From Flavobacterium sp. Root420 (GTDB lineage Bacteria > Bacteroidota > Bacteroidia > Flavobacteriales > Flavobacteriaceae), in assembly GCF_001427905.1 (NCBI RefSeq), contig NZ_LMEF01000012.1:359367-423366 (forward strand): a stretch of 64,000 bases of DNA, in the 5' to 3' direction. Within the stretch, counting starts at the first letter, position 1; the number at the start of each line of letters is the position of its first letter. Of the stretch, positions 51,581 through 61,207 are shown in pieces. Under the pieces are notes generated by a model, which saw only the letters and a list, made by a program, of their open reading frames with translations, ran no database searches and was not told the origin of the DNA. The position numbers and the translations under genes are program-made.

Positions 51581-52261
51581 ATGAATAATTTTGATTGGAC
51601 TCAATTAGTCAACCCTGAATTTTATATAACTTTAAGTATCGGTGGTTTTCAAATTGGTTTATACATAGTGCTGTTTATCGTTTTTGCTGAAACAGGACTT
51701 TTTGCTGGTTTTTTTCTTCCCGGAGACAGTTTACTTTTTTTAGCAGGTATTTACAGTCGTGACTTAATTCAAAATGTGTTTTATATTCCTAATGATTTTT
51801 TAAATGTTTTTTTACTTTCAACACTAGTGGCCATCATGGGTGTTTTAGGAAACATGACAGGTTATTGGTTCGGTGCTAAAAGCGGTTATTATTTATTTAA
51901 GAAAGAAGATAGTTTTTGGTTTAAAAAGAAGTACTTATTACAATCAAAAGATTTCTTTGAAAAATACGGTGGAAAAGCAATAATTTACGCTCGTTTTTTA
52001 CCGATTTTTAGAACTTTTGCTCCAATTATAGCCGGTATTGTTTCTATGGATAAAAAGAAATTTATGTTCTATAATATTTTGAGCTCTTTTTTATGGTCTT
52101 TTATATTAATTTTTTCAGGACATTATTTATACGGCGTCTTTTTAGAGCATGGGATAGATCTAAAAGAACATATAGAATATATTATCATAATTATAATTAT
52201 TATATCTACTTTTCCTGTTTTGCTTAAGCTATTAAAGAAAAGACCAATAGAAAAGATATAA
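51581..52261 (+). CDS. DedA family membrane protein
   Basis: 226 residues with VTT-domain features: ETGLFAGFFLPGDSLLFLAG, GNMTGYWFGAKSGYYLF, FFEKYGGKAIIYARFLPIFRTFAPIIAG. DedA proteins act in lipid-carrier (undecaprenyl phosphate) recycling and membrane homeostasis. A very isoleucine-rich final helix (a run of eight Ile) precedes KKRPIEKI. Monocistronic, with terminator. Confidence 0.92.
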   Translation: MNNFDWTQLVNPEFYITLSIGGFQIGLYIVLFIVFAETGLFAGFFLPGDSLLFLAGIYSRDLIQNVFYIPNDFLNVFLLSTLVAIMGVLGNMTGYWFGAKSGYYLFKKEDSFWFKKKYLLQSKDFFEKYGGKAIIYARFLPIFRTFAPIIAGIVSMDKKKFMFYNILSSFLWSFILIFSGHYLYGVFLEHGIDLKEHIEYIIIIIIIISTFPVLLKLLKKRPIEKI

Positions 52262-52279
52262 AATACAAATTCAAGTATA

Positions 52280-52314
52280 AAAAAATCCTAAGTTCATAAA
52301 ACTTAGGATTTTTT
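52280..52314 (+). terminator. Terminator of dedA-like gene
   Basis: 15-bp stem AAAAAATCCTAAGTT / AACTTAGGATTTTTT. Confidence 0.85.
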
Positions 52315-52382
52315 TATGTTTAAGAAACTTAAAGCGGGACTCTACAGTTTCTCAAGTCGATTTTATGTAAAGTATTTAAATT

Positions 52383-52407
52383 ATAGCCCACGGTTTCAAC
52401 CGTGGGG
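52383..52407 (+). repeat. REP-like palindrome, copy 3
   Basis: ATAGCCCACGGTTTCAACCG followed by TGGGG, the same element as 2402-2426 and 2499-2523; here solitary, between convergent genes. Confidence 0.7.
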
Positions 52408-52458
52408 ATCATAATCGAAATTATATCTCACAGTTGAAAACATTAATTTTTTTAATTG

Positions 52459-53694
52459 TTACCATTCATTTACTTTATTGGCATCCATTTTTAAGAATAT
52501 AAACAGTAAAATAGTAAAGCCCCAGAGTCCGGAACCTCCATAAGAAAAGAAAGGTAATGGAACTCCAATTGTTGGAAAAATCCCGATAACCATTGCAATA
52601 TTCACAAAAAAGTGTGTGAATAAAATGGCAGCAACACAATACCCATAGACCCTGCTGAATTTTGTTTTTTGTCTCTCAGCTAAGTATATTACACGTAAAA
52701 ACAGACCTACAAAAAGTGCAATTACCACAAACGACCCGGCAAATCCCCATTCTTCACCAACTGTTGTAAAAATGTAATCGGTATGCTGTTCAGGTACAAA
52801 ACCACCTTTGGTTTGGGTTCCTTCGAGAAAACCTTTTCCAACCCAGCCACCTGATCCAATAGCAATTTCTGACTGATTTGTATTGTATCCGATACCCTTC
52901 ATATCGACTGTTTTACCTAATAAAATATTAAAACGATCTCTATGGTGTTGTTTAAAAACGTTATCAAAAACGTAATCTACAGATAAAACAAAAGCCGAAA
53001 TCCCAACTAATATTAATCCGCTTAAAATTATGTTTCTGTCTACAACTCTACCTTTAAAATGAATAATCATTAATACTCCTAAAGCGATTAGTATAACTAC
53101 ATAAGGTTCTAAAACAAGTGTCAGGACAAACAATAAAATGGTAATAAAACCTGTCCATACATACCATGACGGCAGACCTTCTCTATATAATACGATAATA
53201 AAAATACTGTAGATAAGGGCGCTTCCAGGATCGGGCTGAGGTAAAATTAATAATACAGGTAAAAACACGATTGCTAAAGCCTGAACTTGCCTGTTTACGT
53301 CTTTTAGATTTATTTGGGTGTCACTTAAATATTTGGCCAATGCCAATGAAGTTGCAGCTTTTGCAAACTCAGAAGGCTGTAATGTGAAACTTCCAATTGC
53401 ATACCAGCATCTTTGTCCGGCAATCGTTTTTCCGAATACAAATAATCCTGCCAATGATAATAATGAAACTCCGAAAATAATACTGGCGTATTTTTCGTAG
53501 AATTTTCCATCAACAAAAAGAACAACGAATATTAAAGGTATAGTACAACCAATGAAAATTAATTGCTTTTGATAGGTTCCTTCAGTCGATAATAGTGATG
53601 ATGAATAAATATTTAGCCACCCTAATGTCACCAAGGCAATATAGATAAAAACGCTTATCCAGTCCAGGTTATTTTTTACACTTTGATTTTTCAT
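52459..53694 (-). CDS. rodA: Rod-shape glycosyltransferase RodA (SEDS family)
   Basis: 411 residues, ten helices. QPSEFAKAATSLALAKYLS, QPDPGSALIYSIF, GWVGKGFLEGTQTKGGFVPEQHTDYIFT and PFFSYGGSGLW are SEDS signatures. It polymerises glycan with PBP2 during elongation. It lies 15 bases after mrdA. Confidence 0.95.
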   Translation of the reverse strand: MKNQSVKNNLDWISVFIYIALVTLGWLNIYSSSLLSTEGTYQKQLIFIGCTIPLIFVVLFVDGKFYEKYASIIFGVSLLSLAGLFVFGKTIAGQRCWYAIGSFTLQPSEFAKAATSLALAKYLSDTQINLKDVNRQVQALAIVFLPVLLILPQPDPGSALIYSIFIIVLYREGLPSWYVWTGFITILLFVLTLVLEPYVVILIALGVLMIIHFKGRVVDRNIILSGLILVGISAFVLSVDYVFDNVFKQHHRDRFNILLGKTVDMKGIGYNTNQSEIAIGSGGWVGKGFLEGTQTKGGFVPEQHTDYIFTTVGEEWGFAGSFVVIALFVGLFLRVIYLAERQKTKFSRVYGYCVAAILFTHFFVNIAMVIGIFPTIGVPLPFFSYGGSGLWGFTILLFIFLKMDANKVNEW

Positions 53695-53709
53695 TTGAAA
53701 TAATCTTTG

Positions 53710-55659
53710 TTAGTTTTCTTTAGTGGTGTCTACAGGTATATTTTTGACTTCTACTTTCGGTTTTACAATTTTAGCTCTCATAACAGAATCTTTTGGAGTA
53801 GATTCAATTGCACTCGCTGCCGTTATACCACCAACCTTAGCATACTCGCTTAAAAGGCTTTTGTTTAAAACACGAATTTCTAAATCATTTCTTGTGATTT
53901 TCTTTCTCAAATATTTTTCGATCATCAAACTGGCAATCGGACCAGCGACAGTTGCACCAAATCCTCCGTTTTCAATCATAATAGCTATAGCTATTTTTGG
54001 ATTGTCTTTTGGAGCAAAAGCCACAAATATAGAGTGATCTTTAAGCTGAGTTCTTTTTCCGTTTATTTTAGCAAAGTTTTCTGCCGTTCCTGTTTTTCCA
54101 CAAATATCAATACCTTCTACTCTAAGGGCGTAAGCTGTTCCTTTGTTGTACACATCAAATAAACCGCTTATTACAGGAGGAAAGTATTTTTGATCAATTG
54201 TTGTAACGTGTTTAGTCGTGAACTTAGCATCAATTTTTTTTCCTTCAATCTTTTTAATGATATGAGGTGTATAATAATAACCCTGATTGGCAACTGTTGC
54301 CATCATATTTGCTAATTGAATAGGCGTCATTAAAACTTCTCCCTGACCAATAGAATTGGATATAATTGTTGTGCTTCTCCAACCTCCATTAGGATAAATT
54401 TTCTTGTAGGTTTTAGATGTTGGGACATTTCCTTTTTTACCTGTTGGTAAATCATATCCCATAAACTGACCTAAACCAAAACTCTTTACGTGATCACTCC
54501 ACACATCAACAGCTTTGCCCGGATTTGAATATTTATTAATCGTTAGCATGTATGCATTTGCAAAATAGGTATTACATGAATTGTAAATACCATTATGCAA
54601 TTGATGCGGACCAAAACCGTGGCATTTCATAAAACGGCCTCTACCATAACTAAATCCATGATGACACATGAAAGTCGTTTGCTCATTAATTACGCCTTCC
54701 TGAAGCGCCACCAAACCTGTTAAGATTTTAAATGGAGAACCAGGAGGATATTCTGCCAGAAGTCCTCTGTCATATAAGGGTTTTGCAATCGAATCGTGAT
54801 ATAAAAGGGTATAGTTTTTAGATCGTTGTCTTCCTACCAAAATACCAGGATCATAAGATGGCGCAGTAACTAATGCTAAAATTTCACCAGATTTAGGTTC
54901 AATAGCAACAATTCCACCTCTTTTATTAATCATCAATTCCTCTCCGTATTTTTGAAGTTCAGAATCAATGGTTAAATTTATGTCTTCTCCGGCAACAGCG
55001 ATCGTATCATATTTTCCATTTTTATAGGAACCTATTTCTCGGTTGTATTTATCTTTTTGGATGTATTTTACACCTTTTATACCGCGTAAGATTTCTTCGT
55101 AGCTTTCTTCGACACCTTGTTTTCCAATTAAATCCCCACTATTGTAATAAGGGTTCTTCGCAATTAATTTTTCGTTTACCTGAGTGATAAATCCAAAAAT
55201 ATTAGCGCCATAATCTACTTCATAATCACGGAGTGATCTTTTTTGGAAATAAAATCCTTCGAACTTTCTGATTTTCTCCTGAAAAGCAGCAAATTCACTT
55301 TTGTTTAATTGTGATAAAAATACAGAAGGTAAACGAGGGCTGTATACTCTCGCTTTAGCAACTCTTTTTTCGTAATCTTCTTTAGTAATGTTAAGTAAAG
55401 TACAGAATTCATCAACATTAAGGTCTTTCTTAATGTCGCGGGGAATAACCATGATGTCATAAGAAGCCTGATTGGCGACTAATAATTTACCATTTCTGTC
55501 ATAAATATAACCTCTTTCAGGATAGTCATACTGTTTTTTTATTGCGTTATTTTCTGATTTTAATTTAAATGAATCATCAATAACTTGCAAATAAAATACC
55601 CTGATCAGCAGCAAAGATGCTGCGATAATAATTAAAGAGGGCAGCAAAACTTTTCTCAT
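53710..55659 (-). CDS. mrdA: Penicillin-binding protein 2 (transpeptidase)
   Basis: 649 residues: membrane anchor (LLPSLIIIAASLLLIRVFYL), PBP dimer domain (DYPERGYIYDRNGKLL), transpeptidase domain with PPGSPFKI (SXXK), SNSIGQG and CGKTGTAENF (KTG). The C-terminal tail after the catalytic domain is ~60 residues, Lys/Val rich. It overlaps mreD by 4 bases (ATGA). Cross-links new wall together with RodA. Confidence 0.95.
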   Translation of the reverse strand: MRKVLLPSLIIIAASLLLIRVFYLQVIDDSFKLKSENNAIKKQYDYPERGYIYDRNGKLLVANQASYDIMVIPRDIKKDLNVDEFCTLLNITKEDYEKRVAKARVYSPRLPSVFLSQLNKSEFAAFQEKIRKFEGFYFQKRSLRDYEVDYGANIFGFITQVNEKLIAKNPYYNSGDLIGKQGVEESYEEILRGIKGVKYIQKDKYNREIGSYKNGKYDTIAVAGEDINLTIDSELQKYGEELMINKRGGIVAIEPKSGEILALVTAPSYDPGILVGRQRSKNYTLLYHDSIAKPLYDRGLLAEYPPGSPFKILTGLVALQEGVINEQTTFMCHHGFSYGRGRFMKCHGFGPHQLHNGIYNSCNTYFANAYMLTINKYSNPGKAVDVWSDHVKSFGLGQFMGYDLPTGKKGNVPTSKTYKKIYPNGGWRSTTIISNSIGQGEVLMTPIQLANMMATVANQGYYYTPHIIKKIEGKKIDAKFTTKHVTTIDQKYFPPVISGLFDVYNKGTAYALRVEGIDICGKTGTAENFAKINGKRTQLKDHSIFVAFAPKDNPKIAIAIMIENGGFGATVAGPIASLMIEKYLRKKITRNDLEIRVLNKSLLSEYAKVGGITAASAIESTPKDSVMRAKIVKPKVEVKNIPVDTTKEN

Positions 55660-56162
55660 CGTTTATTGGGCTTAATAAGATAGATTATTATGATTGAAAT
55701 AATTATGGTAAAAATGGTACTAAACAGAGTTCTGAGTAAAATATCCCAAATAAATTTAAACTGAAAAGCTTCTAGTATAAATAATATTATGTGATGCAAT
55801 AATACAGAGACCAGAATGAACGAAAAGCGTTCAGGTGTGAGGGATTCGTTTAGTTTTATCGTCTGATATTCGTAACTCAGTCCAAATGAAAATTTAAAAA
55901 TATAAGGTCTGTAGTAGGCGAGAATAACACACGCAGTAGCATGGATACCTCCCGAATTACAAAACATATCCATAGTAAGACCAAGTAAAAAGCTTGAAAT
56001 TATCAACCCGGATCGATTGCTGTTTACAGGATAAAGAATGATATATAGAATGTACGGAAAAGGACTTATGTATCCTAAAAAATTCATATTATTAAAAATA
56101 ACAATCTGAATTGTCAGTAACATAATAAATCGAAAAATATTGACTAACAATGCGCTATTCAT
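55656..56162 (-). CDS. mreD: Rod shape-determining protein MreD
   Basis: 168 residues with five to six membrane helices; FNNMNFLGYISPFPYILYII and FLLGLTMDMFCNSGGIHATA are typical of Bacteroidetes MreD. Overlaps mreC by 8 bases and mrdA by 4. Confidence 0.88.
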   Translation of the reverse strand: MNSALLVNIFRFIMLLTIQIVIFNNMNFLGYISPFPYILYIILYPVNSNRSGLIISSFLLGLTMDMFCNSGGIHATACVILAYYRPYIFKFSFGLSYEYQTIKLNESLTPERFSFILVSVLLHHIILFILEAFQFKFIWDILLRTLFSTIFTIIISIIIIYLIKPNKR

Positions 56163-56979
56163 CTTTTTCCTTGTTTTCTAAATTAATAAGTTCTTCTCTG
56201 TCCTTGCTTTTAATGATATATACGTGTCCAAGATTTGTCATATCATTGAATAACTTAACTTTTATAACATAATAACTTGTACCTTCTTTTTTGTATACAA
56301 TATCTACCGTTCCAATATTAATTCCTTCAGGAAAAATTACAGACTGTCCTCCTGTAACGATTGTATCTCCTTTTTTTACAGAAGCTAACCTGGGAACATC
56401 TTCTAACTGAACAAATCCTGTACTTTTTCCATTCCAGGTCAATGAGCCAAAGTGATTTGATTTTTTTAGCTTCGCGTTGATTTGCGATTTCATATTCAAA
56501 ATACTTATCACTGTTGAATATCTTGGTGATGTATTGTCTATAACCCCAATAATTCCTAAACTATTGATTACTCCCATGTCTGGTTTAATGCCGTCATTTG
56601 ATCCGGAATTTAACGTAATATAGTTTTCGTGTCTGTTATAAGAGTTATGAATTACTTTTGAAACAATAATATCAGCAGGTTTTACTCCTTTTACGCTATC
56701 CGCCAGCGGTACTTTAGTAGTGTCCTCTTTGTTAAAAAGAAGACTTTTTAATCTGGCGTTTTCAAGTACAAGTTCGTCGTTTTCAGTTCTTAGATTCAAA
56801 TATTCATTAATATGATTAATTTTCTCATAAACACCTCCGCTTAAAAAATTAGCTGAACTGATTACTTTGCTTCTGTGATAGGAATGAGATTGAATGCTGA
56901 GAACCAACGAAATACCTAAAAGCAGCAAAAACAGCAATCGGTTACTGTTTCTTATAATGAAATTAAAAATTTGCTGCAT
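56155..56979 (-). CDS. mreC: Rod shape-determining protein MreC
   Basis: 274 residues: one N-terminal membrane helix (LLFLLLLGISLVLSI), a coiled coil (about 50-80, NEYLNLRTENDELVLENARL), then the beta domain (NYITLNSGSNDGIKPDMGVI, GDTIVTGGQSVIFPEGINIG). Scaffolds the elongasome in the periplasm. Confidence 0.93.
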   Translation of the reverse strand: MQQIFNFIIRNSNRLLFLLLLGISLVLSIQSHSYHRSKVISSANFLSGGVYEKINHINEYLNLRTENDELVLENARLKSLLFNKEDTTKVPLADSVKGVKPADIIVSKVIHNSYNRHENYITLNSGSNDGIKPDMGVINSLGIIGVIDNTSPRYSTVISILNMKSQINAKLKKSNHFGSLTWNGKSTGFVQLEDVPRLASVKKGDTIVTGGQSVIFPEGINIGTVDIVYKKEGTSYYVIKVKLFNDMTNLGHVYIIKSKDREELINLENKEKDE

Positions 56980-57028
56980 TTCTTGTTTGGTTATTTTGTT
57001 TCAGGATATGCTTTATGGGTTCAAATTT

Positions 57029-57061
57029 TATGAGAGTCAAATTTGATCATTGACTCTCATG
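57029..57061 (-). terminator. Inverted repeat between mreB and mreC
   Basis: ATGAGAGTCAA (57029-57039) and TTGACTCTCAT (57051-57061) form an 11-bp stem with a loop of about 11 nt. Minus-strand T tracts are weak, so it may attenuate rather than stop transcription, setting a higher level of mreB than of mreC-rodA. Confidence 0.5.
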
Positions 57062-57089
57062 AAAAAAATATTAGTTATTATTTTGAATC

Positions 57090-58118
57090 TTATTTAATTA
57101 AGATACTTTTAAATTTCGCAATGTTTTTTAATGCCATTCCGGTTCCACGAACTACTGCTCTTAAAGGATCTTCGGCAATGTAAACAGGTAAGTCTGTTTT
57201 TAGTGAAATACGTTTGTCAAGACCTCTTAACATAGATCCACCACCAGCTAAATAAATACCTGTGTTGTAAATATCGGCAGCTAATTCAGGAGGAGTTTGA
57301 GATAAAGTCTCCATTACAGCATCCTCAATACGTTGAATTGATTTATCTAATGCTTTTGCAATTTCACGATATGAAACATCTACTTGTTTTGGTTTTCCGG
57401 TTAGTAAATCTCTACCCTGAACTGACATATCTTCCGGAGGTCCATCTAAATCTTCGATAGCAGCCCCAATCTGAATTTTTATTTTCTCAGCAGTACTTTC
57501 TCCCACAAAAAGGTTGTGTTGTGTACGCATGTAATAAACAATATCGTTTGTGAAAACGTCACCTGCGATTTTTACAGATTTATCACATACAATTCCACCT
57601 AATGCAATAACAGCAATTTCAGTTGTACCACCTCCAATATCAACAATCATGTTTCCTTTTGGTTGCATGATATCGATGCCAATACCAATTGCTGCTGCCA
57701 TCGGCTCATGAATTAAGTAAACTTCTTTTCCGTTTACTCTCTCACAAGATTCTTTTACAGCTCTCATTTCAACCTCAGTAATTCCAGACGGAATACATAC
57801 TACCATGCGTAAAGCTGGAGTAAACATTCTTTTTTTCAATGCCGGAATACTTTTAATGAACATATTGATCATTTTTTCTGAAGCATCAAAATCGGCAATT
57901 ACACCATCTTTCAAAGGCCTTATGGTCTTGATGTTTTCATGCGTTTTACCTTGCATCATGTTGGCTTCCTTACCAACAGCAATGATTTTGCCTGATATTC
58001 TGTCACGTGCAACGATTGACGGACTATCAATAACAACTTTATCATTATGAATGATTAAAGTGTTTGCGGTACCAAGGTCTATCGCAATATCCTCGGTCAT
58101 GAAATCAAAAAATCCCAT
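57090..58118 (-). CDS. mreB: Rod shape-determining protein MreB (actin-like)
   Basis: 342 residues. Phosphate-1 DLGTANTLI, phosphate-2 VDIGGGTTEIAVIALGG, adenosine motif GIYLAGGGSMLRGLD. Forms membrane filaments directing wall growth. 110 bases precede mreC; the sequence between (56980-57089) has a TGAGAGTCAA...TTGACTCTCA inverted repeat that could attenuate transcription. Confidence 0.97.
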   Translation of the reverse strand: MGFFDFMTEDIAIDLGTANTLIIHNDKVVIDSPSIVARDRISGKIIAVGKEANMMQGKTHENIKTIRPLKDGVIADFDASEKMINMFIKSIPALKKRMFTPALRMVVCIPSGITEVEMRAVKESCERVNGKEVYLIHEPMAAAIGIGIDIMQPKGNMIVDIGGGTTEIAVIALGGIVCDKSVKIAGDVFTNDIVYYMRTQHNLFVGESTAEKIKIQIGAAIEDLDGPPEDMSVQGRDLLTGKPKQVDVSYREIAKALDKSIQRIEDAVMETLSQTPPELAADIYNTGIYLAGGGSMLRGLDKRISLKTDLPVYIAEDPLRAVVRGTGMALKNIAKFKSILIK

Positions 58119-58159
58119 AAGTTTTTTAGGGGTTTAAAATGTTATAAATAATTATCGAA

Positions 58160-58167
58160 CAAAGTTA
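58160..58167 (-). promoter_or_regulatory. -7 box of mreB
   Basis: TAACTTTG, exact TANNTTTG, 41 bases before the mreB ATG and just behind the purH stop. Confidence 0.45.
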
Positions 58168-58173
58168 AACAAA

Positions 58174-59700
58174 TTAATGTTTAAAATGACGTGTTCCTGT
58201 AAATACCATTGCAAGATTATTTTCGTTGCAATAATTGATGCTTAATTCATCTTTTATTGATCCACCAGGCTGAATTACAGCGGTAATTCCTGCTTTTTTA
58301 GCTAATTCTACACAATCCGGGAAAGGGAAAAATGCGTCACTCGCCATTGAAGCTCCTGTTAAATCAAATCCGAAAGCTTTTGCTTTGTCAACAGCCTGCA
58401 TCAAAGCATCAACTCTTGATGTCTGACCAGTTCCTGATGAAATTAAAGTTCCGTTTTTAGCAAATACGATTGTATTTGATTTTGTGTTTTTACAAATCTT
58501 CGAAGCAAAAATCAAATCCTCTATCTCTTGAGCAGTTGGCTCTGTTGTTGTAACGGTTTTTAAATGCTCTTTAGTATCTGTAATAGTATTTCTATCCTGA
58601 ATTAACAAACCATTAAGACATGTTCTCACTTGTCTTGAAGGCAATTCAACTTCATTTTGAATTAATATAATTCTGTTTTTCTTTTCTTGTAAAACAGCGA
58701 TTGCATCGTCATCATAACCTGGTGCAATTACAACCTCACAAAATAATTTATTGATTTCCTGTGCTGTAGCTAAGTCGATTTTAGTGTTTGCAATTAAAAC
58801 TCCGCCAAATGCTGATGTTGGGTCGCAAGCCAAAGCAGCTAAATAAGCTTCGCTAATTGTTTTTCTTGAAGCTAAACCACAAGCGTTATTATGTTTTAAA
58901 ATAGCGAATGTTGGTCCGTCAGTTTTAAATTCATTAATTAAATTTACCGCAGCATCAACATCTAACAAATTGTTATAGGACAATTCTTTTCCATGAACTT
59001 TTTTGAACATTGCGTCAAAATCTCCAAAGAAAAATCCTTTTTGATGAGGGTTTTCTCCATATCTTAAAACTTGGCCACCTGCAATGCTTTCTTTGTAAAT
59101 AGTTTCGTCAGTATTAAAATAATTAAATATAGCACCATCGTAATGAGAAGAAACATGGAATGCTTTTGTAGCAAGCAATCTTCTGTTTTCTAATGTTGTT
59201 GCTCCATTTTGTTCTGTAATCAAATCTAAAAGTAAACTGTACTCATTTACTGAAGCTACAATTACCGTGTCTTTGAAGTTTTTTGCACCGGCACGAATTA
59301 ATGAAATTCCGCCAATATCAATTTTTTCAATAATATCTTGTTCGCTTGCACCTGATGCAACCGTTTTTTCAAAAGGATATAAATCAACAATTACCAAATC
59401 AATCTGAGGAATATCAAATTCTTTCATTTGCTGAACATCACTTTCATTATCCTGACGATTTAAAATTCCTCCAAAAATTTTCGGGTGTAAAGTTTTTACT
59501 CTTCCTCCAAGAATTTCAGGAAATGAAGTAATATCTTCTACAGGAACTACAGGAATTCCAAGGTTTTTTATAAAATCTTCAGTTCCTCCAGTCGAATATA
59601 ATGTTACGTTTTGTTCGTGCAATTTTCTAACGATTGGCTCTAGTCCATCTTTCGAAAAAACAGATATTAATGCTGATTGAATTTTTTTTGTTGTGCTCAT
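58174..59700 (-). CDS. purH: Bifunctional AICAR formyltransferase/IMP cyclohydrolase
   Basis: 508 residues. Cyclohydrolase (MGS-like) half: ALISVFSKDGLEPIV, STGGTEDFIKNLGIPV, GGRVKTLHPKIFGGIL. Formyltransferase half: LRYGENPHQKG, LKHNNACGLAS, AFPFPD-like DAFFPFPDCVELA and IQPGGSIKDE. Last two steps of IMP synthesis. Start at 59700 (MSTTKKIQ); the in-frame ATG at 59727 overlaps the -7 box. Confidence 0.96.
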   Translation of the reverse strand: MSTTKKIQSALISVFSKDGLEPIVRKLHEQNVTLYSTGGTEDFIKNLGIPVVPVEDITSFPEILGGRVKTLHPKIFGGILNRQDNESDVQQMKEFDIPQIDLVIVDLYPFEKTVASGASEQDIIEKIDIGGISLIRAGAKNFKDTVIVASVNEYSLLLDLITEQNGATTLENRRLLATKAFHVSSHYDGAIFNYFNTDETIYKESIAGGQVLRYGENPHQKGFFFGDFDAMFKKVHGKELSYNNLLDVDAAVNLINEFKTDGPTFAILKHNNACGLASRKTISEAYLAALACDPTSAFGGVLIANTKIDLATAQEINKLFCEVVIAPGYDDDAIAVLQEKKNRIILIQNEVELPSRQVRTCLNGLLIQDRNTITDTKEHLKTVTTTEPTAQEIEDLIFASKICKNTKSNTIVFAKNGTLISSGTGQTSRVDALMQAVDKAKAFGFDLTGASMASDAFFPFPDCVELAKKAGITAVIQPGGSIKDELSINYCNENNLAMVFTGTRHFKH

Positions 59701-59724
59701 TGTGTAGTTATGTTTTTCAGACTG

Positions 59725-59732
59725 CAAAAGTA
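59725..59732 (-). promoter_or_regulatory. -7 box of purH
   Basis: TACTTTTG, exact, 24 bases before the ATG at 59700. Confidence 0.5.
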
Positions 59733-59865
59733 GTTTTTTTAAATATTATTTTAAAGAAAATTAATGTAACATTATCTTAAAAAAAACTACTGATGAGTAA
59801 GTTAACTTTTATTAGGTTTTTGATTTTAATTTATTGAATTTTACTTTATTGAAAAATACGAAAAT

Positions 59866-61113
59866 ATGCTACTTTATTTAAGATTATTAAAGGAAAGTCT
59901 GAGCTTTGCCATAAATGCTTTGCGAAATAACAAATTGCGTACATTATTATCGTTGTTAGGGGTTACAATTGGTATTTTTTCGATTATTGCCGTTTTGGCT
60001 GCCGTTGATTCTCTCGATCGTAAAATTTCTAAAGATTTGAGCAGCTTAGATAAAAATACAATTTATTTAATGAAATTTTGCTTTGGGCCTTCTGAAATTC
60101 CACAATGGAAAAGAGAACAATTTCCAAATGTGAAATATGATGAATATATCGCTTTGAAAAACTCCTTAAATAATACAGAACAGGTAGGGTATCAGCTTTT
60201 TGTAAATAGAGAAAGTTTAAAGTATGATTCGAAAACTGTTGCAGATGTAAATATTGTTCCTTCTTCTTATGAAATGGTTGATATTGACGGATTGAGTTTT
60301 GATAAAGGAAGATTTTATACCGAATCTGAATCGAATTCGGGATCGCCGGTAATTGTTTTAGGATATGAAATTGCAAACGGACTTTTTGGCTCTGATGATC
60401 CTATCGGAAAAAGTATTCGCTTATACGGACAACGTTTTTCTGTTATTGGCGTTATGACAAAACAAGGAGCTGGTTTTTTTGGAGATAGTAATGACACCTC
60501 TGTTTATTTGCCGGCCAATTTTTTGCGTAGGATGTACGGTGATAGTGATGCGATGACACCGGTAATTGTATTAAAACCTGTGAAAGGAATCGATATGGAT
60601 GCTTACAAGGCTGAAGTTGCACAGAAATTAAGAGCTATTCGTGGTATGAAAGCCGGTGAAATTGATAATTTCTTTGTTAATGTACTTTCTGGATTTACAG
60701 ATTTTATTGACGGGATTCTAGGTCAGATGAATGTTGTTGGATGGATTATCAGTGGATTTTCTCTTTTAGTAGGAGGGTTCGGAATTGCGAATATTATGTT
60801 TGTTTCGGTTAAAGAGCGAACAAACTTAATTGGAATTCAAAAATCACTCGGAGCTAAAAATCGTTTTATATTATTTCAGTTTTTATTTGAAGCCATAATC
60901 CTTTCAGTAATTGGGGGAATAATCGGACTTTTAATGGTTTGGGGGATTGCATTGATTTTAACGAAAGTGCTTGACTTCGAATTTGTTTTAAGCTTTGGGA
61001 ATATAATTTTAGGAACTACATTAGCAGCTATTATTGGATTAATATCCGGAATTCTTCCGGCAATTTCTGCAGCCAATTTGGATCCGGTTGAGGCAATTCG
61101 AACTGGAATGTAG
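59866..61113 (+). CDS. ABC transporter permease, MacB/FtsX type
   Basis: 415 residues: helix 1 in RTLLSLLGVTIGIFSIIAVLAA, periplasmic MacB_PCD domain (about 50-280), then the FtsX domain with three helices (LLVGGFGIANIMFVSVKERTNLIGIQKSLGAKN, and the final SAANLDPVEAIRTGM). Such permeases export lipids, peptides or lipoproteins with a LolD/MacB ATPase. No ATPase is encoded next to it, so the partner must be elsewhere. Confidence 0.9.
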   Translation: MLLYLRLLKESLSFAINALRNNKLRTLLSLLGVTIGIFSIIAVLAAVDSLDRKISKDLSSLDKNTIYLMKFCFGPSEIPQWKREQFPNVKYDEYIALKNSLNNTEQVGYQLFVNRESLKYDSKTVADVNIVPSSYEMVDIDGLSFDKGRFYTESESNSGSPVIVLGYEIANGLFGSDDPIGKSIRLYGQRFSVIGVMTKQGAGFFGDSNDTSVYLPANFLRRMYGDSDAMTPVIVLKPVKGIDMDAYKAEVAQKLRAIRGMKAGEIDNFFVNVLSGFTDFIDGILGQMNVVGWIISGFSLLVGGFGIANIMFVSVKERTNLIGIQKSLGAKNRFILFQFLFEAIILSVIGGIIGLLMVWGIALILTKVLDFEFVLSFGNIILGTTLAAIIGLISGILPAISAANLDPVEAIRTGM

Positions 61114-61207
61114 TACATTGTTTTTGTGTTATTAATTGTGATTTTTTTTAAAGGACTAGATAATTAAATACCTACCTGGCAGGTATGCAATTTAAATCAA
61201 TAAATAA

